A stretch of 64,000 bases of DNA from Clostridium sp. AF15-31 (GTDB taxonomy: Bacteria; Bacillota; Clostridia; Lachnospirales; Lachnospiraceae), in assembly GCF_003461625.1 (NCBI RefSeq), contig NZ_QTXL01000001.1, forward strand, positions 434,001 to 498,000, read 5' to 3'. A program made the position numbers and the translations under genes. Positions 36,769 to 46,239 of this stretch are shown here, piece after piece. The notes beneath the pieces are model-generated. The model was not told where the DNA came from and did no database searches. It was given only the letters and a program-made list of their open reading frames with translations. Numbering within the stretch: position 1 is the stretch's first letter; each line of letters begins with the position of its first letter.

Positions 36769-39144
36769 TTATAACTCTACAATCGTAACGCCGGCTTCGC
36801 CTTCGCCGTACTCACCCAGACGGAAGGATTTGACATATGACTGCTTACGCAGATAGTCGTGGATACCCTTTCGGAGTGCTCCGGTGCCTTTGCCGTGGAT
36901 GATCCTTACCTTGTGCAGGTGTGCCATCATGGCATCATCGAGATAACGGTCAACCAAAGAGGTAGCTTCGGCTACAGTCATGCCGAGTACATTGATCTCC
37001 GGCTGAATGTTTAAAGCCTTGCCCATTCCACGTTTATTATTGATCGATACCTGAGCGTTGTTCTGCTTTGGTGTCTCGATGATCACAAGATCAGAAGCAG
37101 GAAGCAGAGAGCTTAAGATGCCCATCTGAACCTTGATATTTCCCTTCGAATCAGCAGGAGCAGTAACCGTTCCTGTTGTATCCATGCTGATAACATGCAC
37201 GGTGTCTCCGGCCTTGAAATCCTTTGCCGTATGATGGGAGGTCATGGATTTGCGTTTTTCCGGCGTCATCTTCCGGTAATCGTCCATCTTGGTACGGAGC
37301 TTTTTTCGTTCATTCTCCATCGTGCTTGCATCTGCTTTATGAGGATTTGTTGTCCATTTATTATATTTTTTAATGGCTGAATCCGCCATTTCCTTTGCTT
37401 CTTCCAGAATATCCGCCGCTTCTTCTCTTGCATCTGCAAGAATCTGAGCCTTCTTGGCAGAGAGTTCATCATCCTTTGCCTTTGCCCGTTCCTGAAGCTG
37501 TCTGGCTTCTTCCTTGAACCGTGCGATCTCCGCTCTGTCTCGTTCAATCTCTTTTCGGCTGTTTTCCAGATCGGACAGCAGTGTTTCGAAATCAACCTTG
37601 TTGTTGTCGATATTTGTCTTTGCCCGTTCGATGATATCGTCGGATAAGCCTAATTTCTTAGATATTGCAAATGCATTTGATTTGCCGGGAATACCGATAA
37701 TAAGTCGGTAAGTCGGCATCAGTGTCGCTACGTCGAATTCGCAGCTTGCATTCTGAACGCCCGGAGTCGACATGGCAAATAACTTCAGTTCGCTGTAGTG
37801 CGTGGTAGCCATGCAGCGGATGCCCTGATCATTTAAGCTGCTTAAGATCGCGATCGCAAGGGCAGCACCTTCGACCGGATCGGTTCCGCCGCCAAGCTCA
37901 TCGAAAAGGCACAGCGTGTTTGGTGTCACATGGTTCATGATATATACGACATTGCTCATATGGGAGGAGAAGGTCGAGAGACTCTGCTCGATGCTCTGTT
38001 CGTCTCCGATATCGGCAAATACATCATCAAATACATTCAGTCTGGAACCATCCAGTGCCGGAATATGAAGTCCGGACTGTCCCATCAGAGTAAACAGACC
38101 CAGTGTTTTTAAGGATACGGTCTTACCACCGGTATTTGGACCGGTAATGATCAGCAGGTTGTAGTCCTCACCCAGCTTGATGTCAACCGGAACAACGGTA
38201 TGTTTGTCTAAAAGTGGATGGCGTCCCTGCTTGATATCTACGATGCCGTCTGTATTAAAGATCGGCTCGGTTCCCTTATAGGATCTTGCAAAATTCGCTC
38301 TTGCAAATATAAAGTCAAGATCGGTCAACGTCTCAAAGTCAAATTTTATATTTTCGTATTCAGATGCTGCCTGCGCTGACAGGTTCTCAAGAATTTTTTC
38401 AATCTCTGCCAGCTCCTGATTATCCAGCTCTTTTAACTGGTTGTTCAGATTAACTACCGCCAGAGGTTCGATAAATACAGTATTTCCACTGGAAGACTGG
38501 TCATGGATCATGCCCGGAAAGCTGTTCTTATATTCCTGCTTGACCGGGATACAGTATCTTCCATTACGCATCGTGATCAGATTATCCTGAAACATCGTCT
38601 GCTTGCTCTGGTCGGTTACAAGTTTGTTCAACTGGTTATGTAACTTTTCATTTGTCAGTTTTTTGTTCCGTCTGACCGCCTTCAGACCGGACGATGCATC
38701 GTCTGCGATCTCGGATTCTGACAGGATACAGCGGTGGATCTCCTGACTTAAATGTTCTAGCGGAACAAGTTCCATGAAGCGGGAGTAGAGGCTGTCATGT
38801 GCCTTTTCCTCGTTATCATCGTTGCTGCCATATTGTCTGGCAGATAATGCCATATCAAGGACACTTCCGATATCTAACAGTTCCTTGATGCCGAGTGCTC
38901 CCTGAACCTCCAGTCGCTTGATCGAAGCGCCGATATCACGGAGACCGGCAAATGACAGGTTGCCCTGTGTATTCAGCCGGATCAGAGCATCTCTTGTTTC
39001 CTGCTGTAAGGTCTGGATCAGTGCCGGATCCCTGCGGGGCTTCAGGCGTTCACATTTTCGTTTTGCCATCGGGGATGCCGCGTAGGAGGTCAGCATTTCT
39101 ACAATTTTATTATATTCTAAAAGTCTTAAAGTCCTTAAATTCAT
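36769..39144 (-). CDS. mutS2: endonuclease MutS2
   Basis: 791 residues. MutS-like ATPase with Walker A TGPNTGGKT and Walker B CLFDELGGGTDP, a long coiled-coil (about 515-620, Lys/Glu/Arg-rich), and a C-terminal Smr nuclease domain (HGKGTGALRKGI). Acts in recombination control or ribosome rescue rather than mismatch repair, by family. First gene of the three-gene minus-strand operon. Confidence 0.95.
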   Translation of the reverse strand: MNLRTLRLLEYNKIVEMLTSYAASPMAKRKCERLKPRRDPALIQTLQQETRDALIRLNTQGNLSFAGLRDIGASIKRLEVQGALGIKELLDIGSVLDMALSARQYGSNDDNEEKAHDSLYSRFMELVPLEHLSQEIHRCILSESEIADDASSGLKAVRRNKKLTNEKLHNQLNKLVTDQSKQTMFQDNLITMRNGRYCIPVKQEYKNSFPGMIHDQSSSGNTVFIEPLAVVNLNNQLKELDNQELAEIEKILENLSAQAASEYENIKFDFETLTDLDFIFARANFARSYKGTEPIFNTDGIVDIKQGRHPLLDKHTVVPVDIKLGEDYNLLIITGPNTGGKTVSLKTLGLFTLMGQSGLHIPALDGSRLNVFDDVFADIGDEQSIEQSLSTFSSHMSNVVYIMNHVTPNTLCLFDELGGGTDPVEGAALAIAILSSLNDQGIRCMATTHYSELKLFAMSTPGVQNASCEFDVATLMPTYRLIIGIPGKSNAFAISKKLGLSDDIIERAKTNIDNNKVDFETLLSDLENSRKEIERDRAEIARFKEEARQLQERAKAKDDELSAKKAQILADAREEAADILEEAKEMADSAIKKYNKWTTNPHKADASTMENERKKLRTKMDDYRKMTPEKRKSMTSHHTAKDFKAGDTVHVISMDTTGTVTAPADSKGNIKVQMGILSSLLPASDLVIIETPKQNNAQVSINNKRGMGKALNIQPEINVLGMTVAEATSLVDRYLDDAMMAHLHKVRIIHGKGTGALRKGIHDYLRKQSYVKSFRLGEYGEGEAGVTIVEL

Positions 39145-39260
39145 ATCATTTTCTCCATCTTAAATGCACAAATACGCATACACAATCCATTATAAACAGT
39201 TTGCCTGTGACTGTCCAGTGTGGGTTGGCGCCGGAAACCTATATGTTGTTTCAACTTATA

Positions 39261-39370
39261 TGTTATACTTGCCGGACAAGAAGAAACTAGAAGAATTTAT
39301 GTTAAAAGAGATAGAAGAAATGGGAATGTAGAGATAAGCACCTTAGCTAATGATCGTTAAGGTGCTTTTT
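39261..39370 (+). other. short promoter-terminator unit of unknown product
   Basis: An extended -10 (TGTTATACT, 39261-39269) is followed 60 bases later by a strong terminator (AAGCACCTTA / TAAGGTGCTT plus Ts, 39336-39370). The implied transcript is about 95 bases and holds only tiny open frames without a ribosome site. The rest of the 364-base gap shows nothing else I can support. Confidence 0.35.
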
Positions 39371-39508
39371 GTATGTCCTTAAAAAAGAAGAAAGCTCCGG
39401 CAAAATTTCCATGCATAGACTTGCAAAGCAGGACATATAAATAATGGTATAGAGATTGACAAGGGTAAAGATAGAGCCGAAAAATGACATTGTGAAGGGA
39501 GCGGTGAG

Positions 39509-39940
39509 ATGAGAGGACAAAGATGGCTGCGTATTCTGGCAGGGGTGTTGACTGTGGTAGTTGGGCTGAGTTTGTTTGCCGGATGCAGTTTTTATAAGGT
39601 GAAAGAAGATGGTGAAGCGCTGACTTACGATATTTGTGACGACACCATGCTGCCGGAGGAGTTGTTGAGCGTCATTAACAGCAAAAAAGAAGAACCGTTT
39701 AATCTGACATATTCAAACAACACTTACACATATATTGTGATCTGCAGCGGCAGGCAGAATCGGGATGATGTTGGCGTGGTTGTAGATAAGATGTATATGG
39801 ATGAAAATGCTATTTACATCGAATCGGTTCTTAGGCAGACGGCGACACCATCAGATGCAGTAAGTAAGGATACGGTATCGTATCCATATATAGTTCTTCG
39901 GATCGCACGGACAACGACACCGGTTGTATTTAAAAATTAG
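39509..39940 (+). CDS. PrcB-like lipoprotein
   Basis: 143 residues with a lipoprotein signal: hydrophobic VLTVVVGLSLFAGC and lipidated C26. The C-terminal half resembles the PrcB protease-complex inhibitor domain (DVGVVVDKMYMDENAIYIES). Membrane-anchored outside the cell. It precedes the SipL-like gene by 21 bases, so an envelope or sporulation context is likely. Confidence 0.65.
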   Translation: MRGQRWLRILAGVLTVVVGLSLFAGCSFYKVKEDGEALTYDICDDTMLPEELLSVINSKKEEPFNLTYSNNTYTYIVICSGRQNRDDVGVVVDKMYMDENAIYIESVLRQTATPSDAVSKDTVSYPYIVLRIARTTTPVVFKN

Positions 39941-39961
39941 AAAATAGTATGGGGGTATCAT

Positions 39962-41515
39962 ATGGAACTTGTAAAAAATAAACTCAGTACAACGATTTTA
40001 AAGACTTCTAAGTATTCGCAGTTTACGATCAATGATGATTTTAATGTACCGGATGCAAAAGACGATATGGAACGGATCATTGCAAGTACAGGAAATGTCC
40101 TTTTAGATGATGTAGAGACATTGGAGAATAAGGTGCGGATATCAGGAACAGTTGTATTTAAAGTCCTGTATCAGACAGTTGGTGAAGATGTTCGGTTTGA
40201 AACCTATGAGGGTGATGTTCCATTTGAGGAATCCATCAATATGGATGGCATACTTGCCGGGGATAAGGTCGATGTCAGCTGCGTGCTGGAAGATCTGTAC
40301 ATAACCATGATCAATTCAAGAAAATTTGAAGTTCGCGGGCTGGTTGGCATGAAACTGTGGGCTATGGATTCCGTAGAGCTGTCCGGGGCAACCGGATTGT
40401 TAAACGGATCGGGAATCGAATGCAGGAATGAGCAGATTCCATTTACAAATAATGTGGCATCTGTAAAAGATATATTGAAGGTAAAAGAAGATTTCGAGAT
40501 CGCTGCCAATAAACCAAACATCGGTCGGGTGCTTTGGAGCCGGGTGTCCTTCTATGGCATCGAGACAAAGGTTGTAGATGGGGGAATAAATATGAAAGGA
40601 CAGATGGACCTGTTTGTAATCTATCTGGCGGAGGAGCCCGGCGTACCGATGCAGTATCTGAATGAGAGCCGGGAATTTGAAGGTCTGATCCCTTGCGAAG
40701 AAGCAAATGAAGGAATGATCCTGGATGACCGCATCACGATGGGAAAAGGAGAAGTCAGTGTGCGTGCTGACAATGACGGAGAAGACCGTGTGCTTCAAGT
40801 TGAATATAATCTCCATACAGATATGAAGATTTATGAAGATATGGAGCTTTCTATCATCGGGGATATGTTCTCTCCGTCGGCAAATGTAGAAACAATCTGT
40901 GAACAGTTTCCATTTGAGAATCTTCAGATAAAAAATAATGCCAAGACAAAAGTCGTACATAAAGAGCGAATCAAGAGCAGCTTCCCGAAGATCCTGCAGA
41001 TCGTATATGCAACCGGAACAGTTGAGATCGATGAGGTAAAAGCAGGAGAGGACAGCATTGATATATCAGGTGCGGTAAAAGCTGAAATACTCTATGTATC
41101 AGCAGAGGATAGCAAGCCGTTACAGCAGATTGAAACAGCGATACCATTCAATTATCAAGTGGAATCCGTACCATTTGTCAATCAGGATTCAATCCGTATC
41201 AATCCATCCGTTGACCAGATTACAGCCCAGATGTTGAATTCCGATGAGGTGGAGATCAAGGCGGTGATCAATATGAATGTTACGGTATTTGCACCGGGTT
41301 CTGTGGACGTCATTACCGATATGAATATTCTGCCGATCGACTGGAATAAGAAGGCAGCCATGCCGGGTATGGTTGGATATGTTGTAAAAGAAGGCGACAG
41401 TATCTGGTCTATTGCCAAAGAATATTTTTCCAGCCTGGATTCCATCCGAACCATCAACCATCTGGAAAGCGACGAGGTAACACCGGGTGAGAAACTATTG
41501 ATCGTAAAATGTTAG
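39962..41515 (+). CDS. sipL: SipL-like SPOCS/LysM protein
   Basis: 517 residues. Repeated DUF3794/SPOCS modules (about 30-160, 170-290, 320-440) and a C-terminal LysM domain (about 470-515: YVVKEGDSIWSIAKEYFSS...TPGEKLLIV). This is the architecture of SipL, which anchors the coat ATPase SpoIVA in clostridial spores. No signal peptide, consistent with a mother-cell protein. Orthology to SipL is inferred from domain order. Confidence 0.8.
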   Translation: MELVKNKLSTTILKTSKYSQFTINDDFNVPDAKDDMERIIASTGNVLLDDVETLENKVRISGTVVFKVLYQTVGEDVRFETYEGDVPFEESINMDGILAGDKVDVSCVLEDLYITMINSRKFEVRGLVGMKLWAMDSVELSGATGLLNGSGIECRNEQIPFTNNVASVKDILKVKEDFEIAANKPNIGRVLWSRVSFYGIETKVVDGGINMKGQMDLFVIYLAEEPGVPMQYLNESREFEGLIPCEEANEGMILDDRITMGKGEVSVRADNDGEDRVLQVEYNLHTDMKIYEDMELSIIGDMFSPSANVETICEQFPFENLQIKNNAKTKVVHKERIKSSFPKILQIVYATGTVEIDEVKAGEDSIDISGAVKAEILYVSAEDSKPLQQIETAIPFNYQVESVPFVNQDSIRINPSVDQITAQMLNSDEVEIKAVINMNVTVFAPGSVDVITDMNILPIDWNKKAAMPGMVGYVVKEGDSIWSIAKEYFSSLDSIRTINHLESDEVTPGEKLLIVKC

Positions 41516-41518
41516 CAA

Positions 41519-41741
41519 TATAAAAATCCCCGCCTGTCTCCGGCATGATGGTGGATAGTGTTTTCAACATCAGTGGAACTTTCGTTATGAGGTTTGCACT
41601 AGCTGTCAGCATCAAGCCCATGTTTGAGCCTGATAAGGCGAGTTTGGGCGACTGCTGACAAATAAGCGTGCGAACCGAATAGAAAGTGCAATGAGTTGAA
41701 ACACTATCCACCATCGTGCCGGAGACAGGCGGGGATTTATT
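41519..41741. repeat. structured 220-nt element, copy 2
   Basis: Same core as the element at 34304-34519, but enclosed by different complementary arms (AATCCCCGCCTGTCTCCGGC with its near-perfect complement after 41694). It starts 4 bases after the SipL-like stop and ends in ATTTATTTTT, so it can also terminate that transcript. Confidence 0.85.
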
Positions 41742-41771
41742 TTTCAATCCAAAATCTTCGTGCAAATCCTA

Positions 41772-41799
41772 TTGAAAAATGTTATCATCTGTATATGAG
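41772..41799 (+). promoter_or_regulatory. putative promoter of hydCBA
   Basis: TTGAAA and TATGAG separated by 16 bases, about 50 bases before the ATG at 41848. Confidence 0.4.
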
Positions 41800-41847
41800 G
41801 TATTGATAAAAATTCCCAACAATGGGGCAAAGCACGGAGGGTAATAC

Positions 41848-42330
41848 ATGCTGGAACAATCTTACTACGATGAGGCTGATAAGATTATTGCTGCATATGG
41901 GACAGAGCCAAGATTTCTGATCCCGATCATTCAGGATATTCAGAGCGAATATAAGTATCTTCCGCCGGAATTATTACGATATGTGGCGGACAAACTGAAT
42001 ATTACAGAGGCAAAAGCTTACAGCGTAGCAACATTCTATGAGAACTTTTCATTTGATGCAAAAGGAAAGTTCATTCTTAAGGTGTGCGATGGAACCGCAT
42101 GCCATGTCAGAAAATCCATGGATATCTTAAATCAATTGTATAAAGAACTTGGATTGTCAAAAGAGAAACACACAACAGATGATATGATGTTCACATTAGA
42201 GACAGTATCATGTCTTGGCGCATGCGGACTCGCACCGGTCATGACGGTAAACGATGTTGTTCATCCGGCTATGACACCGGAGAAGGTAACTGCATTGATA
42301 GCAGAATTGAAGGAGGGTGCGGATGAATAG
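41848..42330 (+). CDS. hydC: bifurcating hydrogenase [2Fe-2S] subunit (NuoE-like)
   Basis: 160-residue thioredoxin-fold ferredoxin subunit. The four cluster ligands appear as CDGTAC (C-x4-C) and CLGAC (C-x3-C). In HydABC/Hnd complexes it relays electrons between the flavin subunit and the catalytic subunit. AGGGTAAT precedes the ATG, and its end overlaps hydB by 8 bases. Confidence 0.92.
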   Translation: MLEQSYYDEADKIIAAYGTEPRFLIPIIQDIQSEYKYLPPELLRYVADKLNITEAKAYSVATFYENFSFDAKGKFILKVCDGTACHVRKSMDILNQLYKELGLSKEKHTTDDMMFTLETVSCLGACGLAPVMTVNDVVHPAMTPEKVTALIAELKEGADE

Positions 42331-44221
42331 AATAACAAATGTATCAGAGCTTGACGCAGCAGTAAAACAGGCAGAAGAGATGCTGCATGCGGATTCGCAC
42401 AGGATCCTTGTCTGTGCAGGAACCGGATGTCTGGCGGGTGGCTCTCAGAAAATATACGACCGGTTCTGCGAGATGGCGAAGCAGTCGGAGGGCGTGAAGG
42501 TAGAATTTGTCCCGGAGGCGGAGGATACAGTTATAAAAGAATCCTGTCATGTCGGCGTGAAGAAAAGCGGCTGTCATGGTTTCTGCGAGATGGGGCCGCT
42601 TGTGCGGATCGAGCCATATAATTATATCTACATAAAAGTAAAGGAAGAAGACTGCGAGGAGATCTTCAACGAGACGATCCTGCACGGAAGACCGGTAGAG
42701 CGTCTGATGTATCACAAGGATGGTATTGTCTACAGACAGCAGGAAGAAATTCCATTTTATAAGAAACAGACCAGACTGGTACTGAAAAACTGCGGACATA
42801 TCGATGCAGAAAATATCAATGAATATCTTGCGGTCGGTGGATATCAGGCACTTCGTAAGGTGTTATTTACCATGGAGCCTTCGGAAGTTATTCAGGTCAT
42901 CAGTGACTCCAATCTGCGTGGACGTGGAGGCGGTGGTTTCCCGACCGGATACAAATGGCAGCAGGTTGCCAGACAGGCGGAGAAGATCCGATATGTTGTC
43001 TGCAATGGTGATGAGGGAGATCCGGGTGCGTTCATGGATCGAAGCGTGATGGAAGGCGATCCGCATAAGATGTTAGAGGGTATGATCATTGCTGCATATG
43101 CGGTTGGTGCGCAGGAGGGATATGTCTATGTAAGAGCAGAATATCCGCTGGCAGTCAGCCGTTTGAAGACAGCGATCGCACAGGCAGAGGAAGCTGGCTT
43201 CCTTGGTGAGAATATCTTAGGCTCCGGTTTCTCTTTCCATATACATATCAATCGTGGTGCGGGAGCATTTGTCTGCGGAGAAGGAAGTGCGCTCACGGCA
43301 TCGATCGAGGGACAGCGCGGAATGCCGAGAACCAAGCCGCCGAGAACCGTAGAGCAGGGCTTATTTGCCAAGCCGACGGTTCTGAATAATGTAGAAACCT
43401 ATGCAAATGTGTCCATGATCATTTTAAATGGTGCAGACTGGTACAAGTCGATCGGACCGGAGAAAAGTCCGGGAACAAAGGCATTTGCATTGACCGGAAG
43501 TGTAAAGAATACGGGACTGATCGAGGTACCGATGGGAACAAAGCTGCGTGAGATCGTGTATGATATCGGCGGTGGTTTAAAGGATGATATTCCGTTAAAG
43601 GCAGTTCAGATCGGTGGACCATCCGGTGGCTGTCTGGTGACGGATGATCTGGAGGTCAGTCTGGATTTTGATTCACTAAAGAGCAAAGGAGCGATGATCG
43701 GTTCGGGTGGTCTGGTTGTTATGGATGAGAATACCTGTCTGGTTGAGGTAGCCCGTTTCTTTATGAACTTTACACAGAACGAGAGCTGCGGCAAATGCGT
43801 TCCATGCCGTGAAGGAACCAAGCGGATGCTTGAGATCCTGGAGCGGATCGTTGCCGGAAATGGTACGTTAGAGGATCTGGATCTGTTAGAGGAACTGGGA
43901 CAGGCGATCACCGACACAGCCCTTTGTGGACTTGGTAAGAGCGCAGCCCTTCCGGTACTTAGTACGCTGAAGAATTTCCGTCAGGAATACATCGAGCATG
44001 TGGTTGACAAACGATGCAGAACCGGAAACTGTAAAGCACTGGTTCGCTATAAGATCGATCCGGAAGCATGTAAGGGCTGTTCCAAATGTGCGAGAAACTG
44101 TCCGGTCGGTGCAATCACAGGTGAGATCCGGAAACCATTTGTCATTGATACAGCCAAATGCATCAAGTGTGGTGCATGTATCGATAATTGTGCGTTCCAT
44201 GCAGTATATACAGAGAATTAA
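42323..44221 (+). CDS. hydB: bifurcating hydrogenase flavin/NADH subunit (NuoF-like)
   Basis: 632 residues from ATG 42323, fixed by AGGAGG 7 bases upstream. N-terminal thioredoxin-like [2Fe-2S] domain (VCAGTGC..., HGFCEMGPL), NuoF core with NADH loop GRGGGGFPTG and FMN site GDEGDPGAFMDR, SLBB and [4Fe-4S] domain ESCGKCVPCREGT, and a C-terminal 2x[4Fe-4S] ferredoxin (CKGCSKCARNCP, CIKCGACIDNC). The extra ferredoxin domain is the HydB signature versus respiratory NuoF. Confidence 0.93.
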   Translation: MNRITNVSELDAAVKQAEEMLHADSHRILVCAGTGCLAGGSQKIYDRFCEMAKQSEGVKVEFVPEAEDTVIKESCHVGVKKSGCHGFCEMGPLVRIEPYNYIYIKVKEEDCEEIFNETILHGRPVERLMYHKDGIVYRQQEEIPFYKKQTRLVLKNCGHIDAENINEYLAVGGYQALRKVLFTMEPSEVIQVISDSNLRGRGGGGFPTGYKWQQVARQAEKIRYVVCNGDEGDPGAFMDRSVMEGDPHKMLEGMIIAAYAVGAQEGYVYVRAEYPLAVSRLKTAIAQAEEAGFLGENILGSGFSFHIHINRGAGAFVCGEGSALTASIEGQRGMPRTKPPRTVEQGLFAKPTVLNNVETYANVSMIILNGADWYKSIGPEKSPGTKAFALTGSVKNTGLIEVPMGTKLREIVYDIGGGLKDDIPLKAVQIGGPSGGCLVTDDLEVSLDFDSLKSKGAMIGSGGLVVMDENTCLVEVARFFMNFTQNESCGKCVPCREGTKRMLEILERIVAGNGTLEDLDLLEELGQAITDTALCGLGKSAALPVLSTLKNFRQEYIEHVVDKRCRTGNCKALVRYKIDPEACKGCSKCARNCPVGAITGEIRKPFVIDTAKCIKCGACIDNCAFHAVYTEN

Positions 44222-44235
44222 GGAGGGAGACGAAC

Positions 44236-45921
44236 ATGGATTATATTACGATCAATTCAATCAAAGTGCCGATCGAGGGCGAGAAGAATGTTCTGTCTCT
44301 GATCCGAAAGGCGGGGATCGATATCCCGACATTCTGTTATCATTCAGAATTATCCATTTATGGCGCATGTCGTATGTGCGTGGTAGAAGATGACAGAGGA
44401 AAAATATTTGCAGCATGCTCCGAGACACCGAGAGCGGGCATGGTGATCTATACGAATACAAAGAAAGTGCAGCAGTACAGAAAACTTATTATCGAGCTGT
44501 TGTTATCCTCTCATTGCAGAGACTGTACGACCTGCCAGAAGAATGGCATGTGTGCGCTCCAGTCACTTGCCTATAAGGTTGGTGTGCATGCAGTCCGTTT
44601 CCTGAATAATAAAAAAGAAGAAAAGATCGATATGAGTTCACCATCTATCGTCCGGGATCCAAATAAATGTATCCTGTGCGGTGATTGTGTGCGTACCTGC
44701 GATGAGATTCAGGGACTTGGTGTTATCGATTTTGCATTCCGTGGTTCGAAAATGAAGGTGCAGCCGGCATTTGACAAGCCGCTTGCAGAGACAGACTGTG
44801 TAGGATGCGGACAATGTGCAGTTGTCTGCCCGACCGCAGCAATCTCGATCCGTACCAATGTAACCGATATCTGGGATGCGATCGAAGATCCGTCCATCCG
44901 GGTGGTCGCACAGATCGCACCGGCAGTCCGTGTGGCAGTTGGAGATAACTTCGGTATACCAAAGGGCGAGAACTGTTTTGGCAAGCTGGTATCAGCACTT
45001 CGTATCATGGGATTTGACATGGTATTTGACACAAGCTTTGGTGCCGATCTTACGGTTATGGAGGAATCAAAGGAATTTGCAAAGCGTCTTGCATCGGATG
45101 AGAAGCTTCCGTTATTCACATCCTGTTGTCCAGGCTGGGTCAAATATTGTGAAGAAAAATATCCGGAATTTGCAGATAATCTGTCAACCTGCCGTTCTCC
45201 ACAAGGAATGTTCTCAGCAGTGATCAAGGATTATTTTGCGGAGAAAGATAAAGAAGATGGTAAGAGAACGATGGTTGTATCGATCATGCCTTGTACAGCA
45301 AAGAAGGGAGAGATCCTCCGACCGGATAATTTCACGGATGGCAGACAGGATACCGATTATGTCATCACAACGACAGAGGTTGTGCGGATGATTAAGCAGA
45401 TGGGACTGCAGTTTACCGAACTGGAAAATGAATCCGCAGATGCACCATTTTCCGTGGCTTCCGGTGCAGGCAAGATCTTCGGAACGACAGGTGGTGTAAC
45501 GGAAGCGGTGCTCCGTCGCCTTGCGGAGGACAAATCCTATAACACGATCCGTGAGATCAGTTATACAGGTGTCCGGGGATTTGAAGGAACGAAGGAAGCA
45601 ACGATCGAGTTAGATGGCAGAGAAGTGAAGATCGCAGTTGTACATGGTCTTGCAAATGCAGGACGGTTGCTTGACCGTATCCGATCCGGCGAAGCAAGCT
45701 ATGATTTCGTTGAGGTTATGGCGTGCAGACGAGGATGTATCATGGGTGGTGGTCAGCCATCCGGCGCAGGCCCAAGAACCAGACGGAGCCGTATGGAAGG
45801 TATGTACAATGCAGACGCAAGTTCCAATGTCCGTTTCTCCGAGGAAAACCCGGCAGTTCGCCAGTTGTACGATCATTTTCTTGCCGGAAAAGAACATCGT
45901 CTGCTGCACCGGAATCTGTAG
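44236..45921 (+). CDS. hydA: [FeFe]-hydrogenase catalytic subunit
   Basis: 561 residues from ATG 44236 (GGAGGGAG upstream). A plant-type [2Fe-2S] domain (GACRMC), a His-ligated cluster segment (HCRDCTTC), and two [4Fe-4S] motifs (CILCGDCVRTC, CVGCGQCAVVCP) are followed by the H-domain with all three motifs: TSCCPGW, MPCTAKK and EVMACRRGCIMGGGQP. With hydC and hydB it makes the trimeric enzyme that couples NADH and reduced ferredoxin to H2. Confidence 0.95.
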   Translation: MDYITINSIKVPIEGEKNVLSLIRKAGIDIPTFCYHSELSIYGACRMCVVEDDRGKIFAACSETPRAGMVIYTNTKKVQQYRKLIIELLLSSHCRDCTTCQKNGMCALQSLAYKVGVHAVRFLNNKKEEKIDMSSPSIVRDPNKCILCGDCVRTCDEIQGLGVIDFAFRGSKMKVQPAFDKPLAETDCVGCGQCAVVCPTAAISIRTNVTDIWDAIEDPSIRVVAQIAPAVRVAVGDNFGIPKGENCFGKLVSALRIMGFDMVFDTSFGADLTVMEESKEFAKRLASDEKLPLFTSCCPGWVKYCEEKYPEFADNLSTCRSPQGMFSAVIKDYFAEKDKEDGKRTMVVSIMPCTAKKGEILRPDNFTDGRQDTDYVITTTEVVRMIKQMGLQFTELENESADAPFSVASGAGKIFGTTGGVTEAVLRRLAEDKSYNTIREISYTGVRGFEGTKEATIELDGREVKIAVVHGLANAGRLLDRIRSGEASYDFVEVMACRRGCIMGGGQPSGAGPRTRRSRMEGMYNADASSNVRFSEENPAVRQLYDHFLAGKEHRLLHRNL

Positions 45922-45968
45922 AGTTGTATTAATTTGTTGTAACACATAGAATCTGTGATTTTTAACAA

Positions 45969-45997
45969 TTGTCATTCACCATTTGGTGTGCTACACT
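45969..45997 (+). promoter_or_regulatory. promoter of LRR leader 1
   Basis: TTGTCA and TACACT separated by 17 bases, conserved (with flanking GTGTGC and AATTCGTAAATTTT) at 48901-48929. It starts a leader of about 235 bases before the LRR gene. Confidence 0.6.
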
Positions 45998-46034
45998 TAA
46001 TTCGTAAATTTTTTGCGAAAGGGATTGACAAAGG

Positions 46035-46100
46035 ATGCAGAAAGGAAAAAGCTTAAGCACAGCACAGCACAGCACAGCACAGCACAGCACGCTTAAATAG
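46035..46100 (+). CDS. possible leader peptide with (TAQHS)2, LRR leader 1
   Basis: 21-codon frame MQKGKSLS-(TAQHS)2-TLK-stop generated by the pentanucleotide repeat. The same frame occurs in leader 2 with four TAQHS units. The stop codon falls in the closing arm of the repeat hairpin. Only a weak AAAGGG lies upstream. Translation is unproven; conservation of frame between two repeat lengths is the main support. Confidence 0.3.
   Translation: MQKGKSLSTAQHSTAQHSTLK
46057..46090 (+). repeat. GCACA pentanucleotide repeat, 7 GCAC units
   Basis: Seven GCAC units separated by single As, enclosed by GCTTAA on both sides and followed by AGCGCTTTTTT. The homologous tract at 48988 has 13 units, so length varies between copies. 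Confidence 0.97.
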
Positions 46101-46140
46101 CGCTTTTTTGCATATCGTAAATTATAGAACTGCAGTTGAG

Positions 46141-46189
46141 AAGACCTGGAACAGGATAATGGAAGATTATCCTGTTTCGGGTCTTTTTT
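46141..46189 (+). terminator. strong hairpin/terminator in LRR leader 1
   Basis: 20-bp stem with two G-U pairs (AAGACCTGGAACAGGATAAT and partner), GGAAG loop, then six Ts. It lies between the promoter and the LRR start, so it would attenuate transcription unless bypassed. Confidence 0.85.
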
Positions 46190-46239
46190 GCGCTTGTGTC
46201 AACCCAGAGTAAAAAGAAGAAATTGGAAGGAGAGACAAT

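Noticed and set aside
46057..46090. CRISPR-like array at the GCACA repeats
   Set aside because: Units are only 5 bases with no spacers; this is a simple sequence repeat.
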